Shown here piece after piece: positions 56,478 through 64,000 of a stretch of DNA of 64,000 nt. The translations under genes were made by a program, and so were the position numbers. The notes beneath the pieces are model-generated. The model had not been told where the DNA came from, did no database searches, and was given only the letters and a program-made list of their open reading frames with translations. Origin of the DNA: Acidobacteriota bacterium (lineage in GTDB: Bacteria > Acidobacteriota > Blastocatellia > RBC074); NCBI GenBank assembly GCA_018269055.1, contig JAFDVI010000007.1, positions 1-64,000 on the forward strand, written 5' to 3'. Numbering within the stretch: the first letter of the stretch is position 1; every line of letters begins with the position of its first letter.

Positions 56478-57890
56478 TTACCGTTCGTAAGCGTAGGCCG
56501 CATTCAATAACCGCGCTTCGTCAAAATGATTGCCGATCAACTGCATCCCAATGGGCAACCCCATTGACGATATGCCGCAGGGAACGCTGATGGCGGGAAC
56601 TCCGGCCAGATTGATTGTCACGGTGTAAATATCGTCCAAGTACATCGCCAGCGGATCGTCGGATTTTTCGCCGATTTTGAACGCAGGCGTCGGGGCCGTC
56701 GGTGTGGCGATGAGATCGCACTTTTTGAACGCTTCGGCAAAATCGTTGACCAGCATAGCGCGTACACGCTGCGCCTTTTCGTAATAAGCATCGTAATAGC
56801 CCGAAGACAGTGCGAACGTGCCGAGCATAATTCGACGTTTCACTTCCGCTCCAAACCCCGCATCGCGCGTCAGCCGATACATTTCCGACAGCGACCGCGC
56901 CTGTTCCGCGCGCAATCCGTAACGAACGCCATCAAACCGCGCCAGGTTCGATGATGCTTCCGCCGTCGCAATCAGGTAATACACGGCAACGACATATTTC
57001 GTGTGCGGCAAATGAATTTCGACAATTTCCGCGCCGCGTTCTTTCAACTTGTTGATGGCGGCTTCGACGTTCAGGCGAACTTCCGGGTCAAGGCCTTCGC
57101 CGAAACATTCCGGCGGAACGCCAACGCGCAATCCTTTGATGTCGCCGGTCAGCGCCGACAGGTAATCCGGCACTGCGGTGTTTGCCGAAGTGGAATCGTA
57201 ACGGTCGTGGCCCGAAATGACTTGCAACACTCTGGCCGCGTTTTTGACCGTATTGGCAAACGGTCCGATTTGATCCAGCGATGAAGCAAAGGCGACCAGC
57301 CCATAACGCGAAACTCGACCATACGTCGGCTTCACCCCCACAACTCCGCAAAACGACGCCGGTTGACGAATCGAACCGCCCGTATCTGATCCCAGCGCGA
57401 CCGGCACGTGGCCGGCAGCAACGGCCACAGCCGAACCGCCGGAACTCCCGCCCGGAACATAATCCGTGTTGATGGGATTCCTCACCGTGCCAAACGCGGA
57501 ATTTTCCGTCGAACTGCCCATCGCAAATTCATCCAGATTGGTTTTGGCGATGATGATTGCTCCGGCTTCTTCCAGTTTTTTGACGGCGGTCGCAGTGTAT
57601 GGCGGAACGTAATTGCCCAAAATCCGGGAGCCGCAGGTCGTGCGAACTCCGGCCACGCATATGTTGTCTTTGATGGCGACGGGAATTCCGGCCAATGGTT
57701 TGGTAGCGACTGTGGATCGAATCTCGGCGTCCATTGCCGCCGCGGCTTTGAGCGCAGATTCACGACTGACGGTCAGGTATGCGTTCAGATGGTCATTGTC
57801 GGCTTCGATCTTATTCAGGGAAGTGCGGATGATCTCGCTGGGTGTGGTCTCGCCCGCCGTGTACAGCTTGTGAATATCCTCGATGATCAA
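56478..57890 (-). CDS. gatA: Asp/Glu-tRNA(Asn/Gln) amidotransferase subunit A
   Basis: The start is taken as the TTG at 57890, which has a GGAG site seven bases upstream and leads straight into the family N-terminus ([19 protein letters not shown]). A GTG at 57995 would add an unrelated tail. The 470-residue protein has the amidase signature with the Ser-cisSer-Lys triad: Lys in VAIKDN, Ser in GGSSGGSA and [10 protein letters not shown]. It releases ammonia from glutamine for GatB to amidate misacylated tRNA. gatC lies upstream; gatB is not in the window. Confidence 0.94.
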   Translation of the reverse strand: MIIEDIHKLYTAGETTPSEIIRTSLNKIEADNDHLNAYLTVSRESALKAAAAMDAEIRSTVATKPLAGIPVAIKDNICVAGVRTTCGSRILGNYVPPYTATAVKKLEEAGAIIIAKTNLDEFAMGSSTENSAFGTVRNPINTDYVPGGSSGGSAVAVAAGHVPVALGSDTGGSIRQPASFCGVVGVKPTYGRVSRYGLVAFASSLDQIGPFANTVKNAARVLQVISGHDRYDSTSANTAVPDYLSALTGDIKGLRVGVPPECFGEGLDPEVRLNVEAAINKLKERGAEIVEIHLPHTKYVVAVYYLIATAEASSNLARFDGVRYGLRAEQARSLSEMYRLTRDAGFGAEVKRRIMLGTFALSSGYYDAYYEKAQRVRAMLVNDFAEAFKKCDLIATPTAPTPAFKIGEKSDDPLAMYLDDIYTVTINLAGVPAISVPCGISSMGLPIGMQLIGNHFDEARLLNAAYAYER

Positions 57891-58006
57891 TGTTGTGCTC
57901 CGATTGGTTGTCGGTGGTGTGTGGTTGGATGTCAGCGAGTGACGGTGGGTGAGCAGCAGACAATCGCGGAACAAAATGCCACCCTCTCCTGTCACTAACC
58001 AACAGC

Positions 58007-58303
58007 TTAGATGACTCGCGGAACAGTGAAATGCCCTTCGTCAGGATCCGGCGCCTGCTCAAGCGCTCTTTCCTGGCCAAGGCTTGGCTCAACAACGTCT
58101 TCGCGTGATGCGTACGAAGTGGCAGCTTCGCCTACGCTGCGCGTTTGCCAGGGGTTGACGTTGGACGTATCCACTTCATTCAACTGGTCAATGTATTCGA
58201 CGATTGCGGCCAACTGACCGGAAAACGATTCCTTCTCGGCTTCGGTCAATTCCAGATTGGCCAGCTTGGCAATCTTTTCAACTTCAGTTTGAGTGATAGG
58301 CAT
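58007..58303 (-). CDS. gatC: Asp/Glu-tRNA(Asn/Gln) amidotransferase subunit C
   Basis: A 98-residue protein with the GatC pattern: [23 protein letters not shown] at the N-terminus, the [12 protein letters not shown] loop and the DVVEPSL and GHFTVPRVI tail. GatC wraps around GatA and helps assemble the GatCAB complex. It precedes gatA by 116 bp on the same strand. Confidence 0.95.
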   Translation of the reverse strand: MPITQTEVEKIAKLANLELTEAEKESFSGQLAAIVEYIDQLNEVDTSNVNPWQTRSVGEAATSYASREDVVEPSLGQERALEQAPDPDEGHFTVPRVI

Positions 58304-58318
58304 ATTTGAATGATGAAG

Positions 58319-58383
58319 GATGAATTCGGAAGGATGAATCGAGTCTGGTTAGCCAACTCATTATTCATCATTCCGAATTCATC
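58319..58383. repeat. Near-perfect 21-bp hairpin between gatC and DUF721 genes
   Basis: Arms 58319-58339 and 58363-58383 match at 20 of 21 positions (GATGAATTCGGAA is perfect at the outer end) around a 23-base loop. The right arm runs into the last bases of the DUF721 gene. No T-run follows. Confidence 0.85.
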
Positions 58384-58834
58384 ACTCCGAGCTTTTTCTT
58401 TCAAGACTTTTCGCCGCTGCGCGCAAAAACGTTTGGCGCAATTCGGGGTCTTTGATTTCTTCGGCGGACGATCTTAATTCTTCTTTCAATTCTTCCGTAT
58501 GATGAAACTCGAAACTCCGCGCTTCCCTACCGCGCGCATTGAGGACAAAATCTCTGTCCAGACGAAATTCAATAAATGTGACCATCTGCAACCCCACCAG
58601 CGAATTTATCCGATACAGATACTCGCTCGCCAGCGATTCCAACTGCTTTTTCCAGGCTTGGTCGAGCACGGCAACGATCAGTTGTTTGTTATACAACCGA
58701 AACGGCGCGCATCCGCTGGCGACGCCTTTGCCCGCCGCCACACGCCAGGCGGCAAAAACCGCCTGCTCTCGAACCTCCTCATTGTCGCCCGACAGGCGAA
58801 TCATCGTCGGCAGAAGTTTGAGCAGACTTTCCAT
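58382..58834 (-). CDS. DUF721 (DciA-like) protein
   Basis: A 150-residue protein with a DUF721 N-terminal domain (about 10-100): [53 protein letters not shown]. Proteins of this family include the helicase-loading factor DciA, which loads DnaB. The C-terminal part here is Glu/Arg-rich helix. The gene follows the cytochrome-fusion gene by 4 bp and precedes gatC. Confidence 0.8.
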   Translation of the reverse strand: MESLLKLLPTMIRLSGDNEEVREQAVFAAWRVAAGKGVASGCAPFRLYNKQLIVAVLDQAWKKQLESLASEYLYRINSLVGLQMVTFIEFRLDRDFVLNARGREARSFEFHHTEELKEELRSSAEEIKDPELRQTFLRAAAKSLERKSSE

Positions 58835-58838
58835 CGCG

Positions 58839-60452
58839 TCAATTTTTTCGTACTCGCCGAGGCACAGCCAGTTTGGGCTTCTCTGCCTCTGCTGCGGGTT
58901 GTTTCAGCGAATTGGTGTGCGCAATGACCGGCCAATACTTCGCAAAATCAAAATCGGGGCTGTTTTCCCGGTCGTGACAAACCAGACAGCTTTCGTTTTT
59001 TGGAGGCGTTTTGTAACTGGCGACGGTCGGCCTGGCCACGTGTTCGGCTCCGGGGCCGTGACAGGATTCACACTGGACGTTCGCCAGATGCTGCGTCGCT
59101 TTGATGTTGACGAATCCGCCCGGCTTTTGAAATCCCAGCGAATGACAGCCGATGCAGGCGGCGTCGTACGTCCGCTGTTTGGTTTCCAGCGCGGCAAACG
59201 CGTGCGAATGACGCGTTTTCTGCCAGGTTTCGTACTCCGTCTTATGGCATTTAGCGCAGGCTTCCGAAGTGACATACGGCGACGCCTGGTTGGCATTCGC
59301 GGCGACAAAGGCTTTGGCTTCTTCTTCGGCCAGCCGATTTTGCACGACATCAATTTCCTTGCGCGCCTGTTTGGTGATTGCCAGAAGCTGCGGATCGTCC
59401 GGAATGACTTCGTCGAGTTCGACGTACCGCGCGGTGAAGCGATCCACCACACCTTCCTTATCCACGTAAAACCGCAACTCGCCCAGGTGTTTGGTTTCCT
59501 TCGCCGCGTAAACGACCAATGCGTTGTTGATCTGGCGCGGGTCGGGTACCAGCCCGCGTTCATCCGTGTTGATGATGATGTCCAGATCGTCGTTTTGCCG
59601 AGCCAGCCGGTTCACCATCGGCAAGGACAAAAATCCAATCACGATGGTCACATCCGCTTTGTCGCGAACTTCAGCCAGCGCAGCTTTCACTGATTCCATC
59701 GGGTCATTGATGACCAAACCGGAAGCTTTGACCGCCGCAGCCTGCTCTTCCGGCGCGACATCGCTGACTCCGATGAAGGCAATTCGTACAGGATCGGGCA
59801 ATCGTTTTCCCGTGGCGATTTTGATGACATACGGTGCGGGACTGACGCGCGAAGAATCGGTCGGTTTGATGTTAGACGAAATCAGCGTGGATTTTTCAGG
59901 TTTTGGCTTGCCCGCCCAGGACATCGAAGGGTTCAGCAACATCCCAGCGTAGCGCAAATCCCGAAAGCCAAGATTGACCACATCCAATCCCATCACGTCA
60001 TTGGCGCGTACGATCCAATCGTTCATCAGCCGTACATCTTCGCGCAATTCACTAACCGAATTGGTTTCATCGCCAAAAATAAATCCTGCATCCACCTGCA
60101 ACGCGGCGACGTCAGGGCTGCGTTTTTTGAAAGCGTTGATGTACCCCATGCGGCGCGCGACTCCGCCCAGCGGATGAATCGGACAACCACACACTTCCAG
60201 ATTGCCGTGAACCGTTGCGGAATAAAACACGACAATGCCATATCCATCATCCGTGCCCAGCCGGTCACTTAAGGTTCCCGAAGGCGCGGGCTTTTTGGCC
60301 AGTGCTTCGCGGTCATTGGCCGGTTTTTGTGGGGATGTTTTTTTCTTTTGCTGGACGGCACTAGCAACGCTGGAAGACAGGTGGAGTACAGCGATTACCA
60401 GCGCGAACGCACTAATGACGGCGATTGAAACAATTCGTTTTCGATGCAACAT
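58839..60452 (-). CDS. Metallophosphatase-like domain fused to a tetraheme cytochrome c domain
   Basis: The 537-residue exported protein has a signal peptide or anchor (about 10-33). Residues about 70-345 follow the 5'-nucleotidase fold, with [11 protein letters not shown] and PLGGVARR (80-100), but the metal motifs are changed: Thr-Val-His-Gly instead of Dx[11 protein letters not shown], and LGFRDLR in place of GNHEFD. The C-terminus carries four CxxCH sites (399-403, 433-437, 461-465, 489-493) and HSHAF, like cytochrome c554-type proteins. It would carry electrons in the periplasm; the first domain is probably non-catalytic. It precedes DUF721 by 4 bp. Confidence 0.85.
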   Translation of the reverse strand: MLHRKRIVSIAVISAFALVIAVLHLSSSVASAVQQKKKTSPQKPANDREALAKKPAPSGTLSDRLGTDDGYGIVVFYSATVHGNLEVCGCPIHPLGGVARRMGYINAFKKRSPDVAALQVDAGFIFGDETNSVSELREDVRLMNDWIVRANDVMGLDVVNLGFRDLRYAGMLLNPSMSWAGKPKPEKSTLISSNIKPTDSSRVSPAPYVIKIATGKRLPDPVRIAFIGVSDVAPEEQAAAVKASGLVINDPMESVKAALAEVRDKADVTIVIGFLSLPMVNRLARQNDDLDIIINTDERGLVPDPRQINNALVVYAAKETKHLGELRFYVDKEGVVDRFTARYVELDEVIPDDPQLLAITKQARKEIDVVQNRLAEEEAKAFVAANANQASPYVTSEACAKCHKTEYETWQKTRHSHAFAALETKQRTYDAACIGCHSLGFQKPGGFVNIKATQHLANVQCESCHGPGAEHVARPTVASYKTPPKNESCLVCHDRENSPDFDFAKYWPVIAHTNSLKQPAAEAEKPKLAVPRRVRKN

Positions 60453-60740
60453 AAACTTCCAAGTTTAATTCCGAAGCGTATTTGCAGGCCCGATCGGCAA
60501 GCCCGAACAGTGTAGACAAAAAGCCGAAGTGCGACAAGACAAGGCTTCTGAAACCTCGCGCGCGTCCTGGACAAGACAATCCGTACAAAATTCCATTCGC
60601 AATCCATACAGCGCTGAGAATAGAGGTCAGGAATCTTTACCGGTAAGCGCAAAAGCGCCAAAAATAAATTGCAAACCAGATTTTCCAGTGTATGATTGCA
60701 GCTTCCAATCACATCAAAATACACAGGAGAAGAACTAATA

Positions 60741-61004
60741 ATGATGAAAATATCCGACCAAACCCTGAAAATGATCAACCAACTTGCCCCCGGCATCCGT
60801 GGAAAAGTTGATAAAGTCATTCGCACTCACGTTGCCGCGTGCATGAAAACCGGCAGCCCCATTGAAAACCTCGACCGTTTGTTTATCGAAGCGGTTGAAA
60901 TCGTCAAACTCGAAGAACGCTGCCCGGAAATGCGTTTCGAGTATTCCGCAGAATGGGAGCCGCTTCGACGGTACGAACAATACGCCAGCCCACGCGAACT
61001 GTAA
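60741..61004 (+). CDS. Small hypothetical protein
   Basis: An 87-residue soluble protein starting MMKISDQ, with an AGGAGA site about 11 bases upstream. A longer frame from 60696 is less likely. It is mainly helical (KVDKVIRTHVAACMKTG, then a Glu-rich helix) and ends with Arg/Tyr residues. The family is unknown. The 288-bp gap before it holds nothing I can recognise. A likely terminator follows at 61078. Confidence 0.65.
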   Translation: MMKISDQTLKMINQLAPGIRGKVDKVIRTHVAACMKTGSPIENLDRLFIEAVEIVKLEERCPEMRFEYSAEWEPLRRYEQYASPREL

Positions 61005-61077
61005 TTATTCATATTTTTTCGCCTTACTGGCCGCTATCGGCTGCGATGGGCAACGAAACAGTTCTATTTTAGTTTTC

Positions 61078-61116
61078 GGGTGATGTAGCCAAAGGCTGCG
61101 CCACCCGTTTTCTTTT
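61078..61116 (+). terminator. Possible terminator upstream of ctaA
   Basis: GGGTGATGTAGCC pairs with GGCTGCGCCACCC at 10 of 13 positions around a short AAA loop, then GTTTTCTTTT follows. It would end the small-protein transcript just before the heme A synthase gene. Confidence 0.55.
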
Positions 61117-61129
61117 ATCAGGTGTCGCA

Positions 61130-62080
61130 ATGAAACTTTCACGGTTTGCCAAATACGCTTGGGGCGTTTTGGCGTTTAATCTGGGCGTGATTTTGTGGGG
61201 CGCTTATGTTCGCGCCAGCAGTTCAGGCGCAGGTTGCGGCAGCCACTGGCCGCTGTGCAATGGCGAAATCATTCCGCGCACGCCAACCATCAAAACCATT
61301 ATCGAATTTTCGCATCGCACAACCAGCGGGTTGGCATTATTGCTGACGGTTGGATTGGTGGTATGGGCCTTTCGCGCATTTGCCAGACAACACCCGGCAA
61401 GAAAATACGCCGCGCTTTCCATGTTTTTCATGTTGATGGAAGCTGCGGTCGGAGCCGGTTTGGTGTTGTTTGAATATGTCGCCGAAAACAAATCCATTGC
61501 CCGCGCCTGGTGGATGGCCGGACATTTGATCAACACATTTCTGCTGGTGGCGAGTTTGTCGCTGACTGCCTGGACGGCTTCGATGGAATCCGAACCGGAA
61601 CCGGTTCATCGCAAAAATCTGAACTGGATCTTTTGGATGGCGATTTTCGGGACGCTGGTTTTGGGCGTCAGCGGAGCCATTACCGCCTTGGGCGGGACGC
61701 TGTTTCCGGTCGCATCGTTGGCAGAAGGATTGAAACAGGATTTGTCGCCAACTTCACACGTGTTGATTCGGTTGCGGTTTTATCATCCGTTCATTGCTGC
61801 GGTGGTCGGTTCTTGGTTGATTGTCACGGCCATCGCCGCGCGCATTGGCAATCGGGCCAAGTCGTTTTCAACGGCATTGATCGTTTTGGTGCTGGCGCAA
61901 CTCGCCGCCGGATTGGTCAACCTGCTGCTGCACGCGCCGATCTGGTTGCAGATCGTTCACCTGCTGTTGTCGGATTTGATCTGGATTTCGCTGGTGCTAT
62001 TGACATTTACGGCGATGTCGCAAGCTGTACGCGAACAAATTGAATCGGTACCGAGGCCCGTTTCGCAACTGGCGAATTGA
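61130..62080 (+). CDS. ctaA: Heme A synthase (COX15/CtaA)
   Basis: The 316-residue protein has eight predicted membrane helices in two repeated four-helix halves. Conserved heme-ligand histidines are in [10 protein letters not shown] and in the AGHLINTFL helix, with equivalents in [12 protein letters not shown] and [10 protein letters not shown]. The [18 protein letters not shown] loop carries the Cys pair. It oxidises the C8 methyl of heme O to give heme A for cytochrome oxidase, showing an aa3-type oxidase and aerobic respiration. An AGGTG site precedes the ATG. Confidence 0.94.
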   Translation: MKLSRFAKYAWGVLAFNLGVILWGAYVRASSSGAGCGSHWPLCNGEIIPRTPTIKTIIEFSHRTTSGLALLLTVGLVVWAFRAFARQHPARKYAALSMFFMLMEAAVGAGLVLFEYVAENKSIARAWWMAGHLINTFLLVASLSLTAWTASMESEPEPVHRKNLNWIFWMAIFGTLVLGVSGAITALGGTLFPVASLAEGLKQDLSPTSHVLIRLRFYHPFIAAVVGSWLIVTAIAARIGNRAKSFSTALIVLVLAQLAAGLVNLLLHAPIWLQIVHLLLSDLIWISLVLLTFTAMSQAVREQIESVPRPVSQLAN

Positions 62081-62093
62081 AAGGAAAGAACGT

Positions 62094-62663
62094 ATGCCAA
62101 CCAAACATCCAACGTTGCTTGACCGTCGAAAAGCCGTCTTGGCCGTCATTGATATGCAGGAAGCCTTTCGCAAAATCATCGGCGATTTCGATCAGATTGC
62201 CGAACGCATCGCCCTGCTGGTGCAAGCCGCCACGTTGCTGAACCTGCCGGCGATTGTCACCGAACAATATCCGAAAGGGCTTGGCCATACGGTAAAGGAA
62301 ATCACCGAGCATTTGCCCGAAGGTTCAGAGCCAATTGAAAAGCTTTCGTTTTCTGCTTGTGGGGTACAGGAGTTCGATTTGCGATTGCGCGAACTTCACG
62401 CCGAACAAGTCCTGCTGTGCGGCATCGAAGCGCACATTTGCGTCAGCCAAACCGCGCACGATTTATTACACAATGGCTATCAAGTGCATTTGCTGAGCGA
62501 TGCGGTTTCAACGCGGTTGCCGCGCAATCGCGAAGTGGCAATCAATAAGATGGCGAAATCGGGCGCGATCATTTCTTCGGTGGAAATGGCGTTGTTTGAA
62601 CTGTGCCCGGCTGGAACGCCGGAGTTCAAACAAATGCAGGCGTTGGTAAAACAGCTAAGCTGA
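62094..62663 (+). CDS. Isochorismatase-family cysteine hydrolase
   Basis: The ATG at 62094 has an AAGGAAAG site; a longer frame overlaps ctaA. The 189-residue protein shows the family Asp in VIDMQEAF (D20-21), Lys in EQYPKGLG and Cys in LLCGIEAHICVSQT, forming the catalytic triad. It resembles hydrolases such as nicotinamidase and isochorismatase; the EAHICV motif is common in the YcaC/mitochondrial ISOC type. The exact substrate is unknown. It follows ctaA by 13 bp. Confidence 0.92.
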   Translation: MPTKHPTLLDRRKAVLAVIDMQEAFRKIIGDFDQIAERIALLVQAATLLNLPAIVTEQYPKGLGHTVKEITEHLPEGSEPIEKLSFSACGVQEFDLRLRELHAEQVLLCGIEAHICVSQTAHDLLHNGYQVHLLSDAVSTRLPRNREVAINKMAKSGAIISSVEMALFELCPAGTPEFKQMQALVKQLS

Positions 62664-62667
62664 GAGT

Positions 62668-63714
62668 TTATTGCCAGACCAGATTGCGAGGCTTTTTGCC
62701 GCTGAGCGCGTCAATCGTGTTTTCCGCCGCGAGCATTGCCATTGCCGTTCGGGTTTCCAGCGTCGCGCTGCCAATGTGTGGCAGCAACACGACGTTCGAC
62801 ATTTCAAACAGCGGAGCATTCACTTCCGGCTCCCGCTCAAATACATCCAATCCGGCTCCGGCAATTCTTCGCTGCTGCAGGGCTTCGACCAGCGCAGCTT
62901 CATCAACCACAGGCCCGCGCGCGGTATTGATCAAATATGCTGTCGGCTTCATCCGCGCCAAGGCAGCCGCATTGATCAGATGCTGTGTTGTCATCGCCAG
63001 CGGAACGTGCAGCGTTACAATGTCGGATAGTTCCAACAGTTGATGAAACGTTGCCCGTCGCGCGGTCATTCCATCTGCTCTGGCGCTTTGCGTAAGCGGC
63101 GCAGTCGCCGCCTGCCGTGCTGCGGCTTGCTTGCTCAGAATTTGCGCGTTGTAGTGAGGATCATCTCGATAAGCAATATCGTCACGCCCGCAATAGACGA
63201 CAGACATCCCGAACCCCATCGCTCTTCTCGCAACGGCTCGCCCGATTCTGCCGTAGCCAACAATCCCCAAAGTTTTCCCAGTCAGTCCCGAACCGAGCAG
63301 CATTTCGAAATCCCAACCGCCAAATTTGCCCGCGCGCAAAAACGCGTCAGCCTCAACGATTCGGCGCGTGACCGCCAGAATCAATGCCCAGGTCAAATCT
63401 GCCGTTGCATCGGTCAACACGTCCGGCGTGTTGGTGACGTAAACGCCCCGCTGTTGAGCCGCTGGCACGTCAATGTTGTTGTATCCGACAGCGACGTTGG
63501 CAATCACGCGCAGCTTCGTTCCGGCCTCGATAATTTCGCGGTCAATGCGATCCGTCAACAAACAGACCAGCCCATCAGCGTCGCGGACACCAGCAAGCAA
63601 GGCTTCTCGCGAAAGCTCGCCAGCCGTTGTGCCAACGCGAACATCGCAAACTTCGGCGAGCCGGTTCATCACTGGCGCGGGAAGCTGACGCGTGACGAAA
63701 ACTTGTGGGCGCAT
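62668..63714 (-). CDS. D-2-hydroxyacid dehydrogenase (glyoxylate/hydroxypyruvate reductase-like)
   Basis: A 348-residue protein of the GyaR/SerA family. The NAD site is GYGRIGRAVARRA, followed by the catalytic Arg in NTARGPVVDE, Glu in FEREPEV and His in LLPHIGSAT. It should reduce glyoxylate or hydroxypyruvate. Between the second beta strand and LSDIVTLHVPL there is an extra stretch of about 30 residues rich in Ala/Gln/Arg (about 185-220) not usual for the family. It is convergent with the hydrolase gene by 4 bp. Confidence 0.92.
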   Translation of the reverse strand: MRPQVFVTRQLPAPVMNRLAEVCDVRVGTTAGELSREALLAGVRDADGLVCLLTDRIDREIIEAGTKLRVIANVAVGYNNIDVPAAQQRGVYVTNTPDVLTDATADLTWALILAVTRRIVEADAFLRAGKFGGWDFEMLLGSGLTGKTLGIVGYGRIGRAVARRAMGFGMSVVYCGRDDIAYRDDPHYNAQILSKQAAARQAATAPLTQSARADGMTARRATFHQLLELSDIVTLHVPLAMTTQHLINAAALARMKPTAYLINTARGPVVDEAALVEALQQRRIAGAGLDVFEREPEVNAPLFEMSNVVLLPHIGSATLETRTAMAMLAAENTIDALSGKKPRNLVWQ

Positions 63715-63759
63715 AATTGAACGTGGGGCGATTTGGCAAATCGCTCCACCCTTTATTGG

Positions 63760-64000
63760 TCAGGAACCGAAATGTTCAGCCATTTTGCGACGCAAAAACG
63801 CCACGGATTCGCGCAATTCTTCCATGCCGTTTTCGCCGTCTTCGATGGAAATCCATCCATTGAAGCCTTCGGCTTTCAGCGTGGAGAAAATCTTGTCGTA
63901 ATCGTTCAAACCTTTGCCGATGACACCGTGTTTCAGGTTCTTGGCGTATCCCATCGAACCGTCTTGTGATTTCAAATCTTCAATCGTGCCGCTGATCAAA
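63760..64000 (-). CDS. Sugar-phosphate isomerase/epimerase-like TIM barrel (3' partial)
   Basis: The frame is open through the right edge of the window, so only the C-terminal ~80 residues are seen. They contain KHGVIGKGLNDYDKIFSTL and GFNGWISIEDGENGMEELRESVAFLRRK, the last beta-alpha units of a xylose-isomerase-like TIM barrel, with Glu in SIEDGE at the position of a metal ligand. It is on the same strand as the dehydrogenase, 45 bp upstream of it. Confidence 0.85.
   Translation of the reverse strand, partial: LISGTIEDLKSQDGSMGYAKNLKHGVIGKGLNDYDKIFSTLKAEGFNGWISIEDGENGMEELRESVAFLRRKMAEHFGS

Overview
The window looks like chromosome from a Gram-negative, aerobic, soil-type bacterium, most likely an acidobacterium (Blastocatellia-like). 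That placement is inference from gene content, not from a marker gene. The basis is: outer-membrane genes (TolC, a beta-barrel porin), heme A synthase, the futalosine menaquinone enzyme MqnC, GatCA amidotransferase, a TolB/TPR Ser/Thr kinase, and many S9/alpha-beta hydrolases and DUF families common in Acidobacteriota. No rRNA, tRNA, CRISPR array, prophage or intact insertion sequence was found.

Layout. 1-5 kb: 3' part of a kinase, glycerol kinase, a CNNM/CBS transporter-like protein. 5-13 kb: a minus-strand run phoU-phoB-phoR-dut-esterase-DUF433-DUF5615-S9 peptidase. 13-19 kb: Na+/solute symporter, a small secreted protein and a TetR repressor that share a 14-bp operator, DUF72, CtpA protease, and a short possible helicase relic. 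19-29.6 kb: a sigma-54 activator divergent from STAS-TolC-adaptor-RND pump-SthA, with a good -24/-12 promoter in front. 29.6-30.2 kb: a decayed IS630 transposase and a GA microsatellite. 30-37 kb: a GH5-like hydrolase, a membrane protein, and a TPR-histidine kinase-NtrC-SpoIIM operon. 37-48 kb: porin, GNAT-NSAR/OSBS-DUF427, OYE/hydrolase/isomerase operon, VOC protein, Gfo/Idh/MocA oxidoreductase, MqnC. 48-50.7 kb: ECF sigma factor, membrane anti-sigma-like protein, Spy-like protein and a Gly-rich exported protein. 51-56.5 kb: membrane HEPN-like protein, DUF4380, sulfotransferase, TlpA-like thioredoxin, tail-anchored protein. 56.5-64 kb: GatA/GatC, DUF721, a phosphatase-like/tetraheme cytochrome fusion, CtaA, isochorismatase-like hydrolase, 2-hydroxyacid dehydrogenase, and a truncated sugar isomerase.

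How it fits together. Several units look like signal-to-envelope circuits: the TetR operator pair, the sigma-54-controlled efflux operon, the ECF module and the TPR/HK/NtrC/SpoIIM set. The most unusual items are the metallophosphatase-like protein that has lost its metal ligands and is fused to four c-type hemes, the transmembrane HEPN-like protein, the efflux pump with altered proton-relay residues co-located with a zinc-ribbon SthA, and the GNAT + NSAR/OSBS pair in a genome that appears to make menaquinone by the futalosine route. Intergenic gaps also hold several long perfect or near-perfect hairpins.
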